From the NCBI GenBank assembly GCA_964569795.1, contig CAZMVB010000012.1, forward strand, positions 58,439 to 122,438: DNA of 64,000 nt, given 5' to 3'. This DNA is from JAHJDS01 sp964569795 (lineage in GTDB: Bacteria; Desulfobacterota; Desulfarculia; Desulfarculales; JAHJDS01). A program made the position numbers and the translations under genes. Shown in pieces: positions 28,691 through 37,797 of the stretch. The notes beneath the pieces are model-generated. The model did not search any database and was not told the DNA's origin. It saw only the letters and a program-made list of their open reading frames with translations. The stretch's first letter is position 1. The number at the start of each line of letters is the position of its first letter.

Positions 28691-29493
28691 TGGACAATTT
28701 GCTGTCCGCCTTCGCCTCGATCAGGTGGTACGACCTCCTGGACATCATCCTGGTGGCCTTCCTGTTCTACCAGGTCCTGATGATCGTCCGGGGGACCCGG
28801 GCCGCCCAGATGCTCCTGGGCCTGGCGGTCATCTTCGGGGCGTTCATCCTGGCCCGCAACCTGAAGCTTCAGGCCCTGAGCGCCATCATCGACAATTTCT
28901 TCGCCTCGCTGATCCTGATCGTCATCGTCCTGTTCCAGAACGAGATCCGGCGGGGGCTGACCCGAATAGGCTCGTCCCCCTTTCCCGGGGCCAGGTCCGA
29001 GGCGGTCCAGGTCATCGAGGAGGTGGTCGGCGCCACCCAGACCATGGCCCAGCGCCGGATCGGGGCCCTGATCGTGCTGGAGCGCTCGGTCGGCCTGGCC
29101 GACTACCTGGAGGGCGGGACCGCCCTGGACGCCAGGGTCACCCGCGAGGCCATCCTGTCCACCTTCTGGCCCGGCAACCCGCTCCACGACGGGGCCCTGG
29201 TCATCCAGCAGAGCCGGATCGCCGCCGCCAAGTGCGTCCTGCCCCTGACCAAGAACCCGGCCGTGTCCCAGCGCCTGGGCACCCGCCACCGGGCGGCCAT
29301 CGGCCTGACCGAGGAGAGCGACGCGGTGGTCATCGTCGTCAGCGAGGAGCGGGGCGTGATCTCGATGGCCGAGGAGGGCAAGCTCTCCCGGATCATGGAC
29401 GCCGGTGAGCTGCATCAGCGGCTGATGGAGGTGTACCACAGCCCGGCCCGGATGGGGGCCGAGGGCCGGCGGCGGTGGTGGGTCCTCAAGTGA
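28690..29493 (+). CDS. cdaA: Diadenylate cyclase CdaA (DisA_N domain)
   Basis: A 267-residue membrane enzyme that makes cyclic di-AMP from two ATP. Three N-terminal hydrophobic segments (DLLDIILVAFLFYQVLMIV, AQMLLGLAVIFGAFILA, IIDNFFASLILIVIVLF) are followed by the DAC domain with its two signatures, DGA in NPLHDGALVIQQ (~160-171) and RHR in GTRHRAAIGLTEESDA (~197-212). ATG 28690 overlaps the folP stop. The downstream CdaR-like and GlmM genes are the usual partners: CdaR and GlmM modulate the cyclase in Firmicutes. In this operon c-di-AMP signalling is thus linked to peptidoglycan precursor supply. Confidence 0.96.
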   Translation: MDNLLSAFASIRWYDLLDIILVAFLFYQVLMIVRGTRAAQMLLGLAVIFGAFILARNLKLQALSAIIDNFFASLILIVIVLFQNEIRRGLTRIGSSPFPGARSEAVQVIEEVVGATQTMAQRRIGALIVLERSVGLADYLEGGTALDARVTREAILSTFWPGNPLHDGALVIQQSRIAAAKCVLPLTKNPAVSQRLGTRHRAAIGLTEESDAVVIVVSEERGVISMAEEGKLSRIMDAGELHQRLMEVYHSPARMGAEGRRRWWVLK

Positions 29494-30524
29494 AAACGGA
29501 TTACCTCCAGCTGATCATCCGGAACTGGCCCTACAAGCTGCTGGCCCTGGGCCTGGCCCTGGGCTTCTGGCTGTTCGTGGTCGGCCAGGAACGGGCCGAG
29601 GTCTCCCTCCGGGTGCCCCTGGCCCTGGTGGACCGGCCCCAGAACATGATCATCGTCGGCCAGTCCGTCAAGTCCATCGAGGTCCGGCTGTCCGGGACCC
29701 GGGGGCTGATCGAACGGATCGGGGCCAGGCGGATGACCCTCAACCTGAAGCTGACCCGCAAGGGAATCGGCCGGAACGACTTCTACATCAAGCCGTCCCA
29801 ATTCACCCTGCCCCGGGGGGTGAGCGTGGTCCAGATCAGCCCGTCCATGGTCACCATCTGGCTTGACAAACGGGTCCAAAAACGGTTACGCCTGCCCCTG
29901 GTCCTGAAGAACCAGCCGCCCAACAGCTACCTGGTCGGGCCGCCGCCCGACAAGGTCGAGGTCGTCGTCTCGGGCCCCCGGGCCATGCTGTCCCGGCTGA
30001 AGGGGCCCCTGATGCCGCCCGTGGTGGACCTGAGCCGGGCCGGCGAGGGACCGAACCGATACCGGCTGAAACCGAGCCTGTTCAAGTTCCCGGCCGGCGT
30101 GACCGTCGTCCGGGTCCGGCCCAACGCGGTCAACATCCGCCTCGAGGCCATGGTCCGGCGGCGGCTCGCGGTCAGGCTGTCCACCGAGGCGCGGCTGGAG
30201 TGCGTTTACGGCTTCAAGGTGGCCCGGGTCGGATTCATGCCCCGGACCATCCTGGCCCGCGGACCCCGGTCGGTCCTCCGGGACCGGCGGCAGATCTTCA
30301 CCCGGCCGGTGACCGAGAAGAACCTGTGGCGGGACCGGGTCTTCGTCGTGCCCCTGGAGATGATCGACGCCCGGGTGACGACCGAGCCGCGGCTGGTCGA
30401 GATGCGCCTGACCATCGAGGTGAACGTGGCGGCCGCCCTGAAGCGGATCGGGTCCTGGCCGCTGGCCGTCGGACTGAAGCGGTTCCTGCCCGTCCTGCCC
30501 ACCCGGGCACCGGCTCCCTTTTAA
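29490..30524 (+). CDS. cdaR: YbbR-domain protein, CdaR-like
   Basis: About 344 residues. One N-terminal membrane anchor (PYKLLALGLALGFWLFVVG) is followed by YbbR repeats with the recurring pattern of alternating valines and PxxVxVxGP elements, for example PPDKVEVVVSGPRAML near residue 150. YbbR proteins sit outside the membrane and regulate CdaA. The start is uncertain: GTG 29490 overlaps the cdaA stop (GTGA), while GTG 29475 is also in frame. The C-terminus is basic and lacks further domains. Position directly between cdaA and glmM supports the name more than sequence alone, since YbbR sequences diverge strongly. Confidence 0.85.
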   Translation: MKTDYLQLIIRNWPYKLLALGLALGFWLFVVGQERAEVSLRVPLALVDRPQNMIIVGQSVKSIEVRLSGTRGLIERIGARRMTLNLKLTRKGIGRNDFYIKPSQFTLPRGVSVVQISPSMVTIWLDKRVQKRLRLPLVLKNQPPNSYLVGPPPDKVEVVVSGPRAMLSRLKGPLMPPVVDLSRAGEGPNRYRLKPSLFKFPAGVTVVRVRPNAVNIRLEAMVRRRLAVRLSTEARLECVYGFKVARVGFMPRTILARGPRSVLRDRRQIFTRPVTEKNLWRDRVFVVPLEMIDARVTTEPRLVEMRLTIEVNVAAALKRIGSWPLAVGLKRFLPVLPTRAPAPF

Positions 30525-30535
30525 CTGGATTCAAC

Positions 30536-31897
30536 ATGCCCCCCCGACGACTTTTCGGCACCGACGGCGTCCGCGGCGTGGCCAATGAATGGCCGATGAC
30601 CGTCGAGACCGCCCTCAAGATCGGACAGGGCGCGGCGGCCGTCTTCCGGAGCAAGAAGCGCCGGCCCAAGATCATCATCGGCAAGGACACCCGGCTGTCC
30701 TGCTACATGATCGAGAACGCCATCGCCGCCGGCATCTGCTCCATGGGCGTGGACGTCATGCTCTGCGGCCCCCTGCCCACGCCGGGGATCGCCTTTTTGA
30801 CCCGGTCCATGCGCTGCGACGCGGGCGTGGTCATCTCGGCCTCGCACAACCCCTTCGAGTACAACGGCATCAAGCTCTTCTCCCGCCACGGGTTCAAGCT
30901 GGCCGACGAGGTCGAGGCCCTGATCGAGGCCCACGTCTTCGGCGAGGAGACCATCGACGTCCGGGCCAAGCCCGACCAGGTGGGCAAGGCCTTCCGGATC
31001 GACGACGCCCGGGGCCGCTACATCGTCTTCGTCAAGAACGCCTTTCCCGACGATCTGACCCTGGACGGCCTGTCCCTGGTCATGGACTGCGCCCACGGCG
31101 CGACCTACAAGGTCGCCCCCGAGGTCATGGAGGAGCTGGGGGCCAAGGTCCTGGTCGTCGGCGACGAGCCCGACGGCGAGAACATCAATCGCGACTGCGG
31201 CTCGCTCCACACCGATCACGTCGCCGGCCTGGTCGGACACTACGGCGCCGACGTGGGCCTGGCCTTTGACGGCGACGGCGACCGGGTGATGATGGTCGAT
31301 GAACGGGGACGGATCGTGGACGGCGACCGGGTTCTGGGGATCCTGGCCCCCTGGCTGGCCGAGCAGGGCCGGCTCGAGTCGGGCTGCGTGGTCGGCACGG
31401 TCATGACCAACCTGGGCCTCGAGGTCATGCTCAAAGAGCGCGGCATCGAGCTCATCCGGACCCAGGTCGGCGACCGGTACGTGGTCGAGGAGATGATCAA
31501 GCGCCAGTGCAACGTCGGCGGCGAGCAGTCGGGACACATCATCTTCCTGGATCACAACACCACCGGCGACGGCGTCATCAGCGCCCTCCAGGTCCTGTCG
31601 GTCATGAAGGCCACCGGCCGCCCCTTGAGCGAGCTGGCCGACTGCTTCACCCCCTTTCCCCAGGTCCTGATCAACGTCCGGGTCACGGACAAGCCCGACA
31701 TCTTTCAGATCCCGGCCCTGGCCAAGGCCGCCTCCCGGGCCGAGGCCGAACTCGGCGGGCGGGGCCGGCTGTTGATCCGGTACTCGGGGACCGAGCCCCT
31801 GCTCCGGGTCATGATCGAGGGCGAGGACGAGGACCAGATCAACCGCCTGGCCGGGGAGCTGAGTGAAATCGTGGAGCGGGAACTGGGCGAGCACTGA
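30536..31897 (+). CDS. glmM: Phosphoglucosamine mutase GlmM
   Basis: A 453-residue alpha-phosphohexomutase converting glucosamine-6-phosphate to glucosamine-1-phosphate for UDP-GlcNAc synthesis. Signatures are LFGTDGVRG (6-14), the phosphoserine loop ISASHNPFEYNG (~99-110), metal-binding DGDGDR in FDGDGDRVM (~244), the sugar loop GGEQSGH (~328) and phosphate-binding RYSGTEPLLRVM (~418-429). ATG 30536 is used; the frame extends upstream over cdaR without support. It is 11 bp after cdaR in the tilS-mpl operon. Confidence 0.97.
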   Translation: MPPRRLFGTDGVRGVANEWPMTVETALKIGQGAAAVFRSKKRRPKIIIGKDTRLSCYMIENAIAAGICSMGVDVMLCGPLPTPGIAFLTRSMRCDAGVVISASHNPFEYNGIKLFSRHGFKLADEVEALIEAHVFGEETIDVRAKPDQVGKAFRIDDARGRYIVFVKNAFPDDLTLDGLSLVMDCAHGATYKVAPEVMEELGAKVLVVGDEPDGENINRDCGSLHTDHVAGLVGHYGADVGLAFDGDGDRVMMVDERGRIVDGDRVLGILAPWLAEQGRLESGCVVGTVMTNLGLEVMLKERGIELIRTQVGDRYVVEEMIKRQCNVGGEQSGHIIFLDHNTTGDGVISALQVLSVMKATGRPLSELADCFTPFPQVLINVRVTDKPDIFQIPALAKAASRAEAELGGRGRLLIRYSGTEPLLRVMIEGEDEDQINRLAGELSEIVERELGEH

Positions 31898-31948
31898 CAA
31901 CGAGGCCGAAACCATTTTTCAAAAACCCTTCACGCGGAGACGGCGCCC

Positions 31949-32716
31949 GTGCTCCTGGTAGTGGACGTAGGCAACACCAACATGGTCATCGGCGTCTGGG
32001 ACGAAACCGAACTGGTCTGCCACTGGCGGGTGCGCACCGAAAAGGAGGCGACCATCGATGAACTGGGGGTGATGATCACCAACCTGTTCCGCTCGACCCA
32101 GGTCGCCCTGGCCGCCATCACCGACATCATCGTCTCCAGCGTGGTCCCCCCGCTGCGCAAGGCCATCGAGGGCTTCTGCGCCCGCTATTTCGACGTGGTC
32201 CCCATGTTCGTCGGGCCCGGCACCAAGACCGGCATGCCCATCCTCTACGACAACCCCCGCGAGGTGGGCGCCGACCGGATCGTCAACGCCGTGGCCGCCT
32301 ACGACCGGTACGGCGGCCCGCTGATCATCATCGACTTCGGCACGGCCACCACCTTTGACTGCGTCTCCGAGAAAGGCGAATACCTGGGCGGGGCCATCGC
32401 CCCGGGGGTGGGCGTCTCGGCCGAGGCCCTGTTCCTGCGGGCCAGCAAGCTCCCCCGGGTCGAACTCAGCCATCTCCCCGAAAAGATCATCGCCAAGGAC
32501 ACGGTCAGCTCGATGATGGTCGGCATCCTCTACGGCTACGTCGGGCTGGTGGACGGCCTGGTGGCCCGGATGAGGGACGAGTTCGCGAGCCCGGTCAAGG
32601 TCGTGGCCACCGGGGGGCTGGCCGACCTGATCTCCCAGGCCGCCGAAAGCATCGAGGTCGTGGACGACTCGCTGACCCTCGAGGGACTGCGACTCATCTG
32701 GGAGCGGAACCGCTGA
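31949..32716 (+). CDS. coaX: Type III pantothenate kinase CoaX
   Basis: A 255-residue ASKHA-fold kinase doing the first step of coenzyme A synthesis. The phosphate-binding motif is VDVGNTNMVIGVW (5-17). GADRIVNAVAAY (~107-118) and IIDFGTATTFD (~129-139) are the signature loops of CoaX. The GTG start at 31949 sits directly before the first beta strand. Type III enzymes are not inhibited by CoA and some need a monovalent cation. The gene is 51 bp after glmM and 1 bp before ldcA, so it is probably within the same operon although unrelated to the cell wall. Confidence 0.96.
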   Translation: MLLVVDVGNTNMVIGVWDETELVCHWRVRTEKEATIDELGVMITNLFRSTQVALAAITDIIVSSVVPPLRKAIEGFCARYFDVVPMFVGPGTKTGMPILYDNPREVGADRIVNAVAAYDRYGGPLIIIDFGTATTFDCVSEKGEYLGGAIAPGVGVSAEALFLRASKLPRVELSHLPEKIIAKDTVSSMMVGILYGYVGLVDGLVARMRDEFASPVKVVATGGLADLISQAAESIEVVDDSLTLEGLRLIWERNR

Positions 32717-32717
32717 C

Positions 32718-33569
32718 ATGTCGCCCCGTGTCGCCGTGGCCGCCCCGTCTTCGGCCTTCAATCCCGAGAGGTTCGAGGCCGGCCTGACCCTGGTCCGCGA
32801 CCGGGGTATTTCGGTCCGGGTGGACCCGGCCGTTTACGCCCGGGACGACTTCCTGGCCGGCGACGACGCCCATCGCACCGGGCACCTCCGCTCCCTCCTC
32901 GAGGACGACGGGGTCGATCTGATCTGGGCCGCCCGGGGCGGCTTCGGGGCCATGAGGACCCTGGCCGGTCTGGACGACGACCTGATCCGGCGCTCGAACA
33001 AAGTCCTGCTCGGCTTTTCGGACGCGACCATCCTGCTCAACCGCTGGGCCGCCCTCGGCCTGGCCGCCTGGCACGGGCCGGTGGTCACCCAGGTCGCCGA
33101 GCTGGACGACGCCTCCCGGGAGATGCTGGCCGATCTGTTGTCGGGCCGGCCCGCGCCCTCCCGGTTCACCGGCCGGGGCCTGGCCGGCGGCGTGGCTCAA
33201 GGTGCGGTTCGGGGCGGCAACCTGGCCACCCTGGCCGCCGCCGCGGGAACGCCTTTCATGCCCGATCTGGACGGGACGATCCTGCTCCTGGAGGACGTCA
33301 ACGAGGCCCCCTACCGGATCGACCGGATGCTGACCCAGCTCGAGCTGGCCGGGGCCCTCAAGAAAGTGGCCGGCGTGGCCGCCGGGAAATTCGCCAGCTG
33401 CGGCGGGGAGGAGGCCCTGACCAACATTTTCCGCCGGCGCCTGGCGGCGTCGGGTCTGCCGGTGGTTTTCGATCTGCCCTTTGGCCACACCGAGGTCAAC
33501 TGGCCGGTCCGTCTCGGGGCCGCGGCACGCCTGGACGGCGGGACCGGGACCCTGGAGTTGACCGGGTGA
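32718..33569 (+). CDS. ldcA: LD-carboxypeptidase (peptidase family S66)
   Basis: A 283-residue cytoplasmic serine peptidase that removes terminal D-Ala from recycled murein tetrapeptides. Motifs are RVAVAAPSS near the start, IWAARGGFGAMRTL (~72-85) and LLGFSDATILLN (~97-108), which contains the nucleophile serine. The Glu/His partners are expected in LLLEDVNEAPYRIDRML and LPFGHTEVN. Its stop overlaps the start of the next gene by 4 bp. With mpl two genes downstream this forms a murein-recycling module: the tripeptide produced here is the substrate Mpl re-ligates. Confidence 0.93.
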   Translation: MSPRVAVAAPSSAFNPERFEAGLTLVRDRGISVRVDPAVYARDDFLAGDDAHRTGHLRSLLEDDGVDLIWAARGGFGAMRTLAGLDDDLIRRSNKVLLGFSDATILLNRWAALGLAAWHGPVVTQVAELDDASREMLADLLSGRPAPSRFTGRGLAGGVAQGAVRGGNLATLAAAAGTPFMPDLDGTILLLEDVNEAPYRIDRMLTQLELAGALKKVAGVAAGKFASCGGEEALTNIFRRRLAASGLPVVFDLPFGHTEVNWPVRLGAAARLDGGTGTLELTG

Positions 33570-34660
33570 GCGGTTTCGACGCCCTGGAGGATCTGCTGTC
33601 CGAGGCGGTTGGGGCCGGCCATTTTCCAGGGGCGGTGGCCCTGGCGGCCCGGGGGGACGAGGTCGTCTGGCGGACGGCTTTGGGCCGGGCCCGGATCGTC
33701 CCCGAGACCGAGGACATGACCCTCGAGACGGTGTTCGATCTGGCCTCGCTGACCAAGCCCCTGGCCACGACCGCCGTGGCCATGGTTTTATCCGGGGCCG
33801 GACGCCTGGACCTGGACTGGCGGCTGGATCAGGTCCTGGGCGGTGACTGGCTGCCGCCGGTCAAGGCCGGGATCACCGTCCGCCACCTCTTGAGTCACAG
33901 CTCGGGCCTGCCGGCCCTGGTCGATTTCCATCGCCTCCTGTTTCTGACCCCGCCCCCCCTGCGCCGGCCGGCCCTCATGGAAAAGGTCCTCGAGACCGAC
34001 CTGACGGCCGCGCCCGGGGCCCGCGAGGAATACTCGGACGTCGGGTTCCTGGCCCTCCAGGCGGTCATCGAGCACGCCGCCGGCCAGACCCTGGACGAGC
34101 TTTTCCCGGCCCTGGTGGCCGAACCCCTGGGCCTCAAAAATATGGGCTTTCGGCCTTTTGATCCCGAGGCCGAGCCCGAGCCCGCCCCGGGCGTGGCCGC
34201 CACCTGGAACGACCCCGAGCGGGGCCTGTGCTGGGGCCGGGTCGAGGACGAGAACGCCTGGTTCCTGGGCGGGGTGGCCGGTCACGCCGGGCTGTTCGGC
34301 GACGCGGCGGACGTCCACCGGGTCCTGGCCGCTCTGCTGGCCGCCTGGCGCGGCGAGAAGACCGCCTATTTCGAGCCGGCCGTGGTCCGGGAGTTCTTCC
34401 GGCGTCAAATGGTCGTCCCCGGGTCGGACTGGGCCCTGGGCTTTGACACCCCGGCCGCCGAGGGGTCCAGCTCGGGCGGTGGTTTTGGCGCCGAATCGGT
34501 CGGCCACACCGGCTATACCGGCACCGCCTTCTGGATGGACCTGCCGGCCGGCGTGATCGGCGTTTTGCTCACCAACCGGACCCATCCCGACCGCCGGAAC
34601 GAGGCCGAGATCAAGGCCTTTCGCCCCGAATTCTTCCGGACACTGCGGAGTCTGTTTTGA
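33566..34660 (+). CDS. Serine hydrolase, class C beta-lactamase-related
   Basis: A 364-residue enzyme of the beta-lactamase/AmpH/esterase fold. The nucleophile motif SLTKP (SxxK) is at about 58-62 and YSD, in EEYSDVGF, takes the YxN position (~155-157). GHTGYTGT near 312-319 is in the place of the KTG-like motif. No signal peptide is visible, so it is probably cytoplasmic. It lies between LD-carboxypeptidase and Mpl with 4-bp overlaps on both sides (GTGA at its start, TTGA at its end), so it very likely acts on murein fragments, for example as a DD-peptidase or amidase, rather than as a drug-resistance enzyme. Confidence 0.88.
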   Translation: MSGFDALEDLLSEAVGAGHFPGAVALAARGDEVVWRTALGRARIVPETEDMTLETVFDLASLTKPLATTAVAMVLSGAGRLDLDWRLDQVLGGDWLPPVKAGITVRHLLSHSSGLPALVDFHRLLFLTPPPLRRPALMEKVLETDLTAAPGAREEYSDVGFLALQAVIEHAAGQTLDELFPALVAEPLGLKNMGFRPFDPEAEPEPAPGVAATWNDPERGLCWGRVEDENAWFLGGVAGHAGLFGDAADVHRVLAALLAAWRGEKTAYFEPAVVREFFRRQMVVPGSDWALGFDTPAAEGSSSGGGFGAESVGHTGYTGTAFWMDLPAGVIGVLLTNRTHPDRRNEAEIKAFRPEFFRTLRSLF

Positions 34661-36102
34661 AAGAGGCCAGACTGGATCGGGCCCGGAACAGGTGGCCGGA
34701 AGAGGCCCGGCGGGTCCATTTGATGGGCGTCTGCGGCACCGGGATGGCCGCCCTGGCCGGGATGCTGAAGGAGCAGGGCCTGATCGTTGTCGGCTCGGAT
34801 GAAAACGCCTACCCGCCCATGAGCGATTTCCTGGCCGCCCGGGGCATTCCCATCAAGAGCCCGTACGGCCCGGCCAACCTGGACCCGTTGCCGGACGTGG
34901 TCGTGGTCGGCAACGTCATCACGGCCACCAATCCCGAAGCCATAGCCCTGATGACGAAAAACCTGCCCTACGTCAGCCTGCCCCAGGTCCTGGGCGAGCG
35001 GTTTTTGGCCGGACGGGACTCGATCGTCGTCGCCGGGACCCACGGCAAGACGACCACCTCGGCCCTGACCGCCTGGGTCCTGGACGCGGCCGGCCTGGAC
35101 CCCAGCTTTTTGGTGGGCGGCATCGTCCGGGGGTTCGAGTCCAATTTCCGCCTGGGCGCGGGCCGGCCGTTCGTCATCGAGGGCGACGAGTACGACACCG
35201 CCTTCTTTGACAAGGGGGCCAAGTTCCTGCACTACCGGCCCCGCCTGGCGATCATCGGGTCCATTGAATTCGATCACGCCGACATCTTCGCCACCTATCT
35301 GGACGTCCGCCGGGCCTTTCTGGGGCTGGTCCGGCTGGTGCCGGCCGACGGGCTGCTGCTGATCGGCGGCGACGACGACACGGTGATCGACGTTGCCCGG
35401 GAGGCCCGGGCCGACGTCCAGACCTTCGGCCTGACCCCGGGACTCGATCTGGCGGCCGCGGACCTGGAGCCGAGGGCCGGCGGGACGGCCTTTACCCTGA
35501 TCGTCCGGGGGGCCGAGGTCGGTCGCGGCTGGCTGCCCCTGGGGGGGGCCTACAACGTGGTCAACGCCCTGGCCGCGGTCGGCGCCGCCATGTGGTGCGG
35601 CCTGGAACCGGCCGAGGCCCTGGGGCATCTGGCCTCGTTCCCCGGCGTCAAGCGCCGCCAGGAGGTCGTCGGCCAGGCCGGCGGGGTGACCGTGATCGAC
35701 GACTTCGCCCACCATCCCACGGCCGTGGCGGCCACCATCGCCGGGCTCAGGGCGGCCGGCCCGACGGGACGCCTGATCGCCGTGTTCGAGCCCCGGTCCA
35801 ACACCTCGATCCGCCGCGTCTTCCAGGCCGAGTACGCCCGGGCCTTCGGCCGGGCCGACGAGGTGATCATCTCCCGGCCCAAAAACTACAAGGGCCTGAC
35901 CGGGGACCAGCGCCTCGACCCGGACGCCCTGGCCAAGGACATCGCGGCGGGCGGCGTCCCGGCCCAATGCCTGGACGGGGCCGGCCGGATCATAGCTTAC
36001 CTGAAAGATCGACTCCAGGCGGGCGACGTGGTGCTGATCATGTCCAACGGCGGCTTCGATAACATCCACCGCCGGCTCCTGGACGCCCTACCGCGCCAAT
36101 AG
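34657..36102 (+). CDS. mpl: UDP-MurNAc:L-Ala-gamma-D-Glu-meso-DAP ligase Mpl
   Basis: A 481-residue Mur-ligase family enzyme that attaches recycled murein tripeptide to UDP-MurNAc. Motifs are HLMGVCGTGMAALAGML (~24-40), where the N-terminal Rossmann loop is the Mpl/MurC type, the ATP-binding AGTHGKTTTSAL (~126-137), EGDEYDTAFFDKG (~174-186), and the C-terminal DDFAHHPTAV (~349-358). TTG 34657 overlaps the previous stop. The DAP-type specificity implies a meso-DAP, Gram-negative-type wall. It closes the long tilS-mpl operon; the next gene is on the other strand 52 bp away. Confidence 0.95.
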   Translation: MKEARLDRARNRWPEEARRVHLMGVCGTGMAALAGMLKEQGLIVVGSDENAYPPMSDFLAARGIPIKSPYGPANLDPLPDVVVVGNVITATNPEAIALMTKNLPYVSLPQVLGERFLAGRDSIVVAGTHGKTTTSALTAWVLDAAGLDPSFLVGGIVRGFESNFRLGAGRPFVIEGDEYDTAFFDKGAKFLHYRPRLAIIGSIEFDHADIFATYLDVRRAFLGLVRLVPADGLLLIGGDDDTVIDVAREARADVQTFGLTPGLDLAAADLEPRAGGTAFTLIVRGAEVGRGWLPLGGAYNVVNALAAVGAAMWCGLEPAEALGHLASFPGVKRRQEVVGQAGGVTVIDDFAHHPTAVAATIAGLRAAGPTGRLIAVFEPRSNTSIRRVFQAEYARAFGRADEVIISRPKNYKGLTGDQRLDPDALAKDIAAGGVPAQCLDGAGRIIAYLKDRLQAGDVVLIMSNGGFDNIHRRLLDALPRQ

Positions 36103-36154
36103 CGAATCGCCGGTCACCTATCCACTGAATCGAGCCGGACCCGATTGGCGCGGA

Positions 36155-37792
36155 TCAGTTCCCCCGGCGGACGACGGTCGGCCGAATCCGGCGGTCGAGG
36201 AAGAGGTGCTGGAAGTAGTAGCGGAGGGCCTGGCGGGCGATGACCTGGGCGCGCACCCCCCGGCCCCGGCGCAGGGAATGGCCCATGAACACGGCAAAGG
36301 CCACCGCCTTTTTCCGCCCGAACCGGGTCATGTCGCGGGCCCAGCCGGCGAACCAGTCCAGCTTGAGGGTCTGGTCCCGGGAGTTGAGGGTGCCCGACTT
36401 GGCCCCGATGTCGAGCCGGCCCAGGACCGGATCGTGCTTCAGCCGGGCGAAAACGTGGCGGCCGGTGCCCTGCTGGATGGTGGCCCGCATCATCCGCTCC
36501 ATCAGCCGGGCGGTCCGCCAGGACACGGGGTGGGCCAGCATCCGGGGGCGGCCCCGGTAGATCTCCCGACCCCGCCGGTCGATGACCCGATCCACCAGCC
36601 AGGGGGCCATGATCCGGCCCTGGTTGACGAAGGCCGAGCAGATCAGGGCGGCGTGCAGGGGGCTGAGCGAGTTCTTCTTGTTCAGGCCCGAGGCCGCCGC
36701 CGCCAGGGCGATCCGGCTCTGCGGCCGCTCGTAGTGGGACACGCCCACGGGCATGCTGAACGGCAGCCGCCGGTTGAACAAAAACCGCCGGGCGTACCGG
36801 TTCATCTTGAGCACGCCCACGTAGAACAGGGCCGCCGCCCCGAACACGGGATTGATGGACAGGGCAAAGGCGTTCTGGAGGGTGGTCAGGTTGGTCCCGT
36901 TGGTGACCCGGCGGCTCATCTGTGACGGCCGCAGGGTGTACTTGCCGCCCTTGTACTGGAGGATGGAGTCCGGCTTGAGCTTGCCCGATTCCAGGGCGGC
37001 CGAGGCGGTGACCATCTTGAACAGGCTGGCGGCCAGGATCGGCTTGAGGCAGAGATTGGTCTTGCCCTTCAGGGCGTCGTAGCGGGCCAGGGCCAGGATC
37101 CGGCCGGTGGACGGCTCCAGGAACACGGCCGCGCCCTCGATCACCTTGGCCTGGCGCAGCAGCTCGGTCAGAAACCTCTGGAGGCGCGAATCGATGGTCG
37201 TCCGGATGAGCAGCGGTCCCCGCCGGGTGGACAGGGTGAACAGACCGGGGAGGGGGTCCTGGGGCATCCGGGGCCGGATGAGCCTCACCAGGCGGGGGTA
37301 ACTGATCCGTTTTCGCCGCGGCGCATACACCGGGGTGACGACCGCCGGCCGGGTTTCCGGGAGCGGGCGGCTCGCGGCGTTGGTCGTGGGAGAGGTCGTC
37401 CCGACCGGTCCCGGGCCGGCCGGACCGGGTCCCCGGGACCGCCAGGCCCGGGTCGCCCCCGCGCCGCCGGGGCCCGGGCGGTGATCATTCCCGGACAGGC
37501 TCCGGATCAGGGACCGGTTCTGGTGCAGCAGGCGCCGGATCCGGTCGAAACGCTTGTCCGAAAGCCGAACGTTCGAGGCCGGCCGGGGCGCGGAGACGGG
37601 AATCATGGCCGGAGACGAGTCTCCGGACCGCTCGGGGCTCAGGGTCGGCGCGGTGATCTGACGGGAACTGGGTCGGGGGCCGTAGTCCTCGATGACCACC
37701 CCGGACGGCCCGGTGGTCCGCCCGCCGGCCGGGGCGGCCCAGGAGACGGCCGCGACCAGGACCAAAATCGAGAGGAGTGTCCAACGCCGCAT
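36155..37792 (-). CDS. Penicillin-binding transpeptidase-domain protein
   Basis: A 545-residue protein with a signal peptide (MRRWTLLSILVLVAAVSWAAPA) and a ~150-residue Pro/Arg/Ser-rich low-complexity linker before the catalytic domain. The transpeptidase motifs are SLFK (SxxK, ~257), SIN (SxN, ~316) and KSGT (KTG-like, ~462). The domain resembles the FtsI/MrdA type, but the usual N-terminal pedestal of class B PBPs is replaced by the linker. It is therefore shorter and may be a periplasmic, cleaved or loosely bound enzyme. It starts 5 bp after serS on the same strand, so both are probably one transcript. Confidence 0.88.
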   Translation of the reverse strand: MRRWTLLSILVLVAAVSWAAPAGGRTTGPSGVVIEDYGPRPSSRQITAPTLSPERSGDSSPAMIPVSAPRPASNVRLSDKRFDRIRRLLHQNRSLIRSLSGNDHRPGPGGAGATRAWRSRGPGPAGPGPVGTTSPTTNAASRPLPETRPAVVTPVYAPRRKRISYPRLVRLIRPRMPQDPLPGLFTLSTRRGPLLIRTTIDSRLQRFLTELLRQAKVIEGAAVFLEPSTGRILALARYDALKGKTNLCLKPILAASLFKMVTASAALESGKLKPDSILQYKGGKYTLRPSQMSRRVTNGTNLTTLQNAFALSINPVFGAAALFYVGVLKMNRYARRFLFNRRLPFSMPVGVSHYERPQSRIALAAAASGLNKKNSLSPLHAALICSAFVNQGRIMAPWLVDRVIDRRGREIYRGRPRMLAHPVSWRTARLMERMMRATIQQGTGRHVFARLKHDPVLGRLDIGAKSGTLNSRDQTLKLDWFAGWARDMTRFGRKKAVAFAVFMGHSLRRGRGVRAQVIARQALRYYFQHLFLDRRIRPTVVRRGN

Positions 37793-37797
37793 GGTGA